Positions 61,817-64,000 of a stretch of DNA of 64,000 nucleotides are shown here, piece after piece. The DNA is from Sandaracinaceae bacterium. GTDB taxonomy: Bacteria; Myxococcota_A; Polyangia; Polyangiales; JADJQN01. Every line of letters begins with the position of its first letter. The stretch's first letter is position 1. The stretch is from contig JADJQN010000003.1 of assembly GCA_016712745.1 (NCBI GenBank), positions 372,001 to 436,000 of the forward strand, in the 5' to 3' direction. The notes beneath the pieces are model-generated. The model worked only from the letters and a program-made list of their open reading frames with translations. It was not told where the DNA came from and searched no databases. The translations under genes and the position numbers were made by a program.

Positions 61817-62944
61817 TTAGGGCCGAGCGATTTCGCCAATCTGTTCGCGGTACCAGCGCAAGAGATTCACACCGAAATTGTCCGGCCATGTTCCGTGATC
61901 GCCACCGGGCACTTCACACGCGATGAGTGGGTCATTCACGCAGCCGCGATAGCGCACGCACGGGCTGGGTGTTTCCGCATCGCTCATGGTCGTGCATCCG
62001 TTCTCGCCACGCCAGAAGTCACGCGAAATCGCAAAACCGGGACCCGTGTAGCTCTCGGCAAAGACGTCGCCGAGCGCGTAGGTAACGATGATGGGCACCG
62101 GGCCTCCACAGTCCGAGTGCGGCCACGCGGACGACGCCTGCGCCGCCGCGATGACAACGTTGCCCGGACGCGCGCACGAGTACTTGTTTGTGAAGTCACC
62201 GCCGTAGCTCATGCCCGTAACGATCATCCCGCGCGTGTCGATGCAGAACTCGTTCGAGATCGTCGTGCGGATGTTGTCGACGAACTCAACATCCTTGCCG
62301 CCGTTGCTCATCTCCCAGCCGGTAGCGCACCCACTGTTTGCGAGGCCTTGCGGATAAACGTAGACGCCACGCGCACCGAAGGCCGCTTCGACTCCGCCTC
62401 GGTCGCGCATGGAGTACCAGTGGCTCATCGCGTCTCCGCCGCACCCGTGAAAGTTCATATGAAGCGGAACGGGCGTCATTGGATCGTAGTCAACGGGAAC
62501 GTTTACGAGATAGCTGCGCGATTCCCCACGCACCGTCATTGTCATGGTGCGAAAGCCGCTTGCCTGTGCTGTGCCGCAACCTGGAGAGGGGAACGTGGTT
62601 CCGCCCCCGTCAATCGTGACCGGACCCATGTCCACGCCAGGCGGACCCATGTCCACGCCAGGCGGACCCATGTCCACGCCAGGCGGCCCCATGTCGAGCG
62701 CAGAAGTTCCCATGTCCGTTGCGCCGGAGTCGGTTCCAATGGCTGCATCGATGCGTGCGCCGGCGTCGTGGCCCAGTGTTGCATCCATCGAAACGCCGCT
62801 GTCGATCGGGATGCCCGCGTCGATACGGCCGCCAGCATCACGTGCGGCGATCACATGCCCGCTCAAGCTCGAAGGAGCGCATGCGCCCACGAGTAGCAAG
62901 CTCACCACACATCCCCCGCGCAGCATCCCTCGTCGTTGCGTCAT
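61817..62944 (-). CDS. PHB-depolymerase/feruloyl-esterase-like lipoprotein
   Basis: 375 residues; ATG 62926 may be the true start, since the signal (MLRGGCVVSLLLVGAC) begins there. A repeated linker follows (DMGPPGV three times, encoded by a 21-bp tandem repeat at 62625-62695), then an alpha/beta-hydrolase of the LpqC/esterase-PHB type: NFHGCGGDAM (oxyanion), VTGMSYGGDFTNK (nucleophile Ser), DHGTWPDN (catalytic His). Probably deacylates polyesters, acetyl-xylan or feruloyl esters outside the cell. The second extracellular ester hydrolase in the window. Confidence 0.87.
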   Translation of the reverse strand: MTQRRGMLRGGCVVSLLLVGACAPSSLSGHVIAARDAGGRIDAGIPIDSGVSMDATLGHDAGARIDAAIGTDSGATDMGTSALDMGPPGVDMGPPGVDMGPPGVDMGPVTIDGGGTTFPSPGCGTAQASGFRTMTMTVRGESRSYLVNVPVDYDPMTPVPLHMNFHGCGGDAMSHWYSMRDRGGVEAAFGARGVYVYPQGLANSGCATGWEMSNGGKDVEFVDNIRTTISNEFCIDTRGMIVTGMSYGGDFTNKYSCARPGNVVIAAAQASSAWPHSDCGGPVPIIVTYALGDVFAESYTGPGFAISRDFWRGENGCTTMSDAETPSPCVRYRGCVNDPLIACEVPGGDHGTWPDNFGVNLLRWYREQIGEIARP

Positions 62945-62964
62945 GCAACTATGCTAACACGCGA

Positions 62965-63984
62965 TCAGCCGCCGATCAGGCTCATTCCGACGTCACGATG
63001 ATCGAGGCGCTGCGGATCGAGAAAGTGGTGAGTATCGTCTTTGGCTGCCAACGCATCATGGATGGCCCAACTTACCTGGCGATCTTCGTCGCCGCGACGC
63101 ATCGCATCACACAGTGACACACCCCGCGTCGTCGCGAAACAACTGCGCAAATTGCCATTGACAGTGACGCGCACGCGATTGCAGCTATCGCAAAATGACT
63201 CGGTCATCGCGGTGATGAAGCCGACGCGTCGTCGGGCATCGCCGATTTTCGTCATGTACCGTGCGGGCCCTGCTCCCGCGACACCCACCCGTGCACCCTC
63301 AACAAGACCGCCGAGCGTATGAACCATCTCGGCCATAGGCACATGGTGCTTGCCCACCAAGGCTGAGCCTTCGCCGATCGGCATAAGCTCAATGAAACGG
63401 GGCGTAGCTCCCAGCGCCCACGCGCGCTCGACAATTTCGACTAACTGTTGATCGTTCTCTCCGCGCAAAACCACCGCGTTCAACTTCACCTCGAGGCCGA
63501 CGTCGAGCGCTGCATCTAAGCCCCGCAACACTTGCGCAAGTTCTCCGCCGCGCGTCATACGGGCGAATGTCGATGCATCGAACGAATCGATCGAAATATT
63601 GACCCCGTGAAGCCCCGCGTCGCGGAGAGGCTTTGCAAGAGTCGCAAGCCGCGTCGCATTGGTCGTCATCACGAGCTCGTCCACATTGGCAAGCTCGCTC
63701 ACGCGCGCAACTATTTCGACGACATCTTTTCGCACCAACGGCTCCCCGCCGGTGAAGCGCACCCGACGAATGCCGCTCTGCGCAAATAGCCGCACGAGGC
63801 GCACAACTTCGTCCGTCGACAAGAGCTCTGCGCGCATCGCGTGATCGTCCTCGCCGCCTGGCGGCATACAGTAGACACACGCGAGGTCGCAACGATCTGT
63901 AAGAGAGAGGCGCAGGTAGGAATAGCTGCGGCCCTGCGTGTCGCGTAGCCGCGGCATCCCTGCTGCACCGAAATCGGCCGGCAT
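62965..63984 (-). CDS. moaA: GTP 3',8-cyclase MoaA (molybdenum cofactor)
   Basis: Radical SAM enzyme for the first step of molybdopterin synthesis. 339 residues. N-terminal cluster motif RCDLACVYC near residue 35, second 4Fe-4S motif CDSCNRVRV...LRSC near 265-283, and the conserved C-terminal double glycine (SLIGG), required for catalysis in the family. Complete within the window; the start at 63984 sits 16 bases before the window edge, and MPRLRDTQGR nine codons in is an alternative. No other moa gene is visible here. Confidence 0.96.
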   Translation of the reverse strand: MPADFGAAGMPRLRDTQGRSYSYLRLSLTDRCDLACVYCMPPGGEDDHAMRAELLSTDEVVRLVRLFAQSGIRRVRFTGGEPLVRKDVVEIVARVSELANVDELVMTTNATRLATLAKPLRDAGLHGVNISIDSFDASTFARMTRGGELAQVLRGLDAALDVGLEVKLNAVVLRGENDQQLVEIVERAWALGATPRFIELMPIGEGSALVGKHHVPMAEMVHTLGGLVEGARVGVAGAGPARYMTKIGDARRRVGFITAMTESFCDSCNRVRVTVNGNLRSCFATTRGVSLCDAMRRGDEDRQVSWAIHDALAAKDDTHHFLDPQRLDHRDVGMSLIGG

Positions 63985-64000
63985 AGCCGCGACCGCATGC

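Overview
The window looks like a chromosome segment of a predatory or saprophytic member of the Myxococcota (Polyangiales/Sandaracinus-like). The reasoning is indirect: high GC, many lipoproteins whose lipobox is followed by Asp-Ala-Gly or Asp-Met-Gly rich linkers, Cys-rich repeat lipoproteins, a Calx-beta/FG-GAP surface protein, and many secreted hydrolases. There is no rRNA gene to confirm this. Annotation is by eye from sequence and family knowledge; no database search was run.

Left part (1-13.8 kb): an integrative element lies against the 3' end of a tRNA-Ser(UGA) gene (13841-13927). Next to the tRNA are a tyrosine integrase carrying a one-base frameshift, two AlpA/excisionase-like winged-helix proteins, a primase-polymerase/helicase fusion and an uncharacterised gene. 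An XRE-type regulator follows, with a near-perfect 20-bp palindrome upstream of it. Further left, on the opposite strand, are a frameshifted Cys-rich lipoprotein, two small membrane/lipoprotein genes and a complete hsdR-hsdM plus a window-truncated hsdS (type I restriction-modification). The left end of the element is outside the window. About 32 GATAA/TTATC words are packed into 2.96-6.21 kb, far above what flanking DNA shows.

Middle (14-44 kb): mostly chromosomal housekeeping genes. These include an MFS transporter, small membrane proteins, an acyl-CoA synthetase coupled to a concentrative nucleoside transporter, QueE, RecQ, proline iminopeptidase, HrpB, EttA, a ferritin-like protein, a 1350-residue repeat lipoprotein and cobalamin-dependent MetH. 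There is also a predicted ice-binding (DUF3494) lipoprotein. A 30-bp-arm inverted repeat sits between pip and hrpB.

Right part (44-64 kb): a pectin-acetylesterase-like lipoprotein, a repeat-rich intergenic island (hairpin array plus a possible three-way-junction fold) and a nuclease-like lipoprotein. Then comes a five-gene unit on the minus strand: M1 aminopeptidase, neutral-ceramidase-like protein with an in-frame TAG, SNase-like protein, Ca-site-repeat lipoprotein and porin-like protein. It reads as an export set for digesting peptides, sphingolipids and nucleic acids and taking up products. A second hairpin array with a truncated four-helix-bundle gene and a 124-bp palindrome follows. The window ends with a second acyl-CoA synthetase, polyprenol-phosphate mannose synthase, surface proteins, a cytochrome c, a PHB-depolymerase-like esterase and MoaA.

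Four otherwise well-preserved genes are each broken by a single lesion: two one-base frameshifts and two in-frame TAG codons. Either the assembly has residual errors or several accessory genes are decaying.
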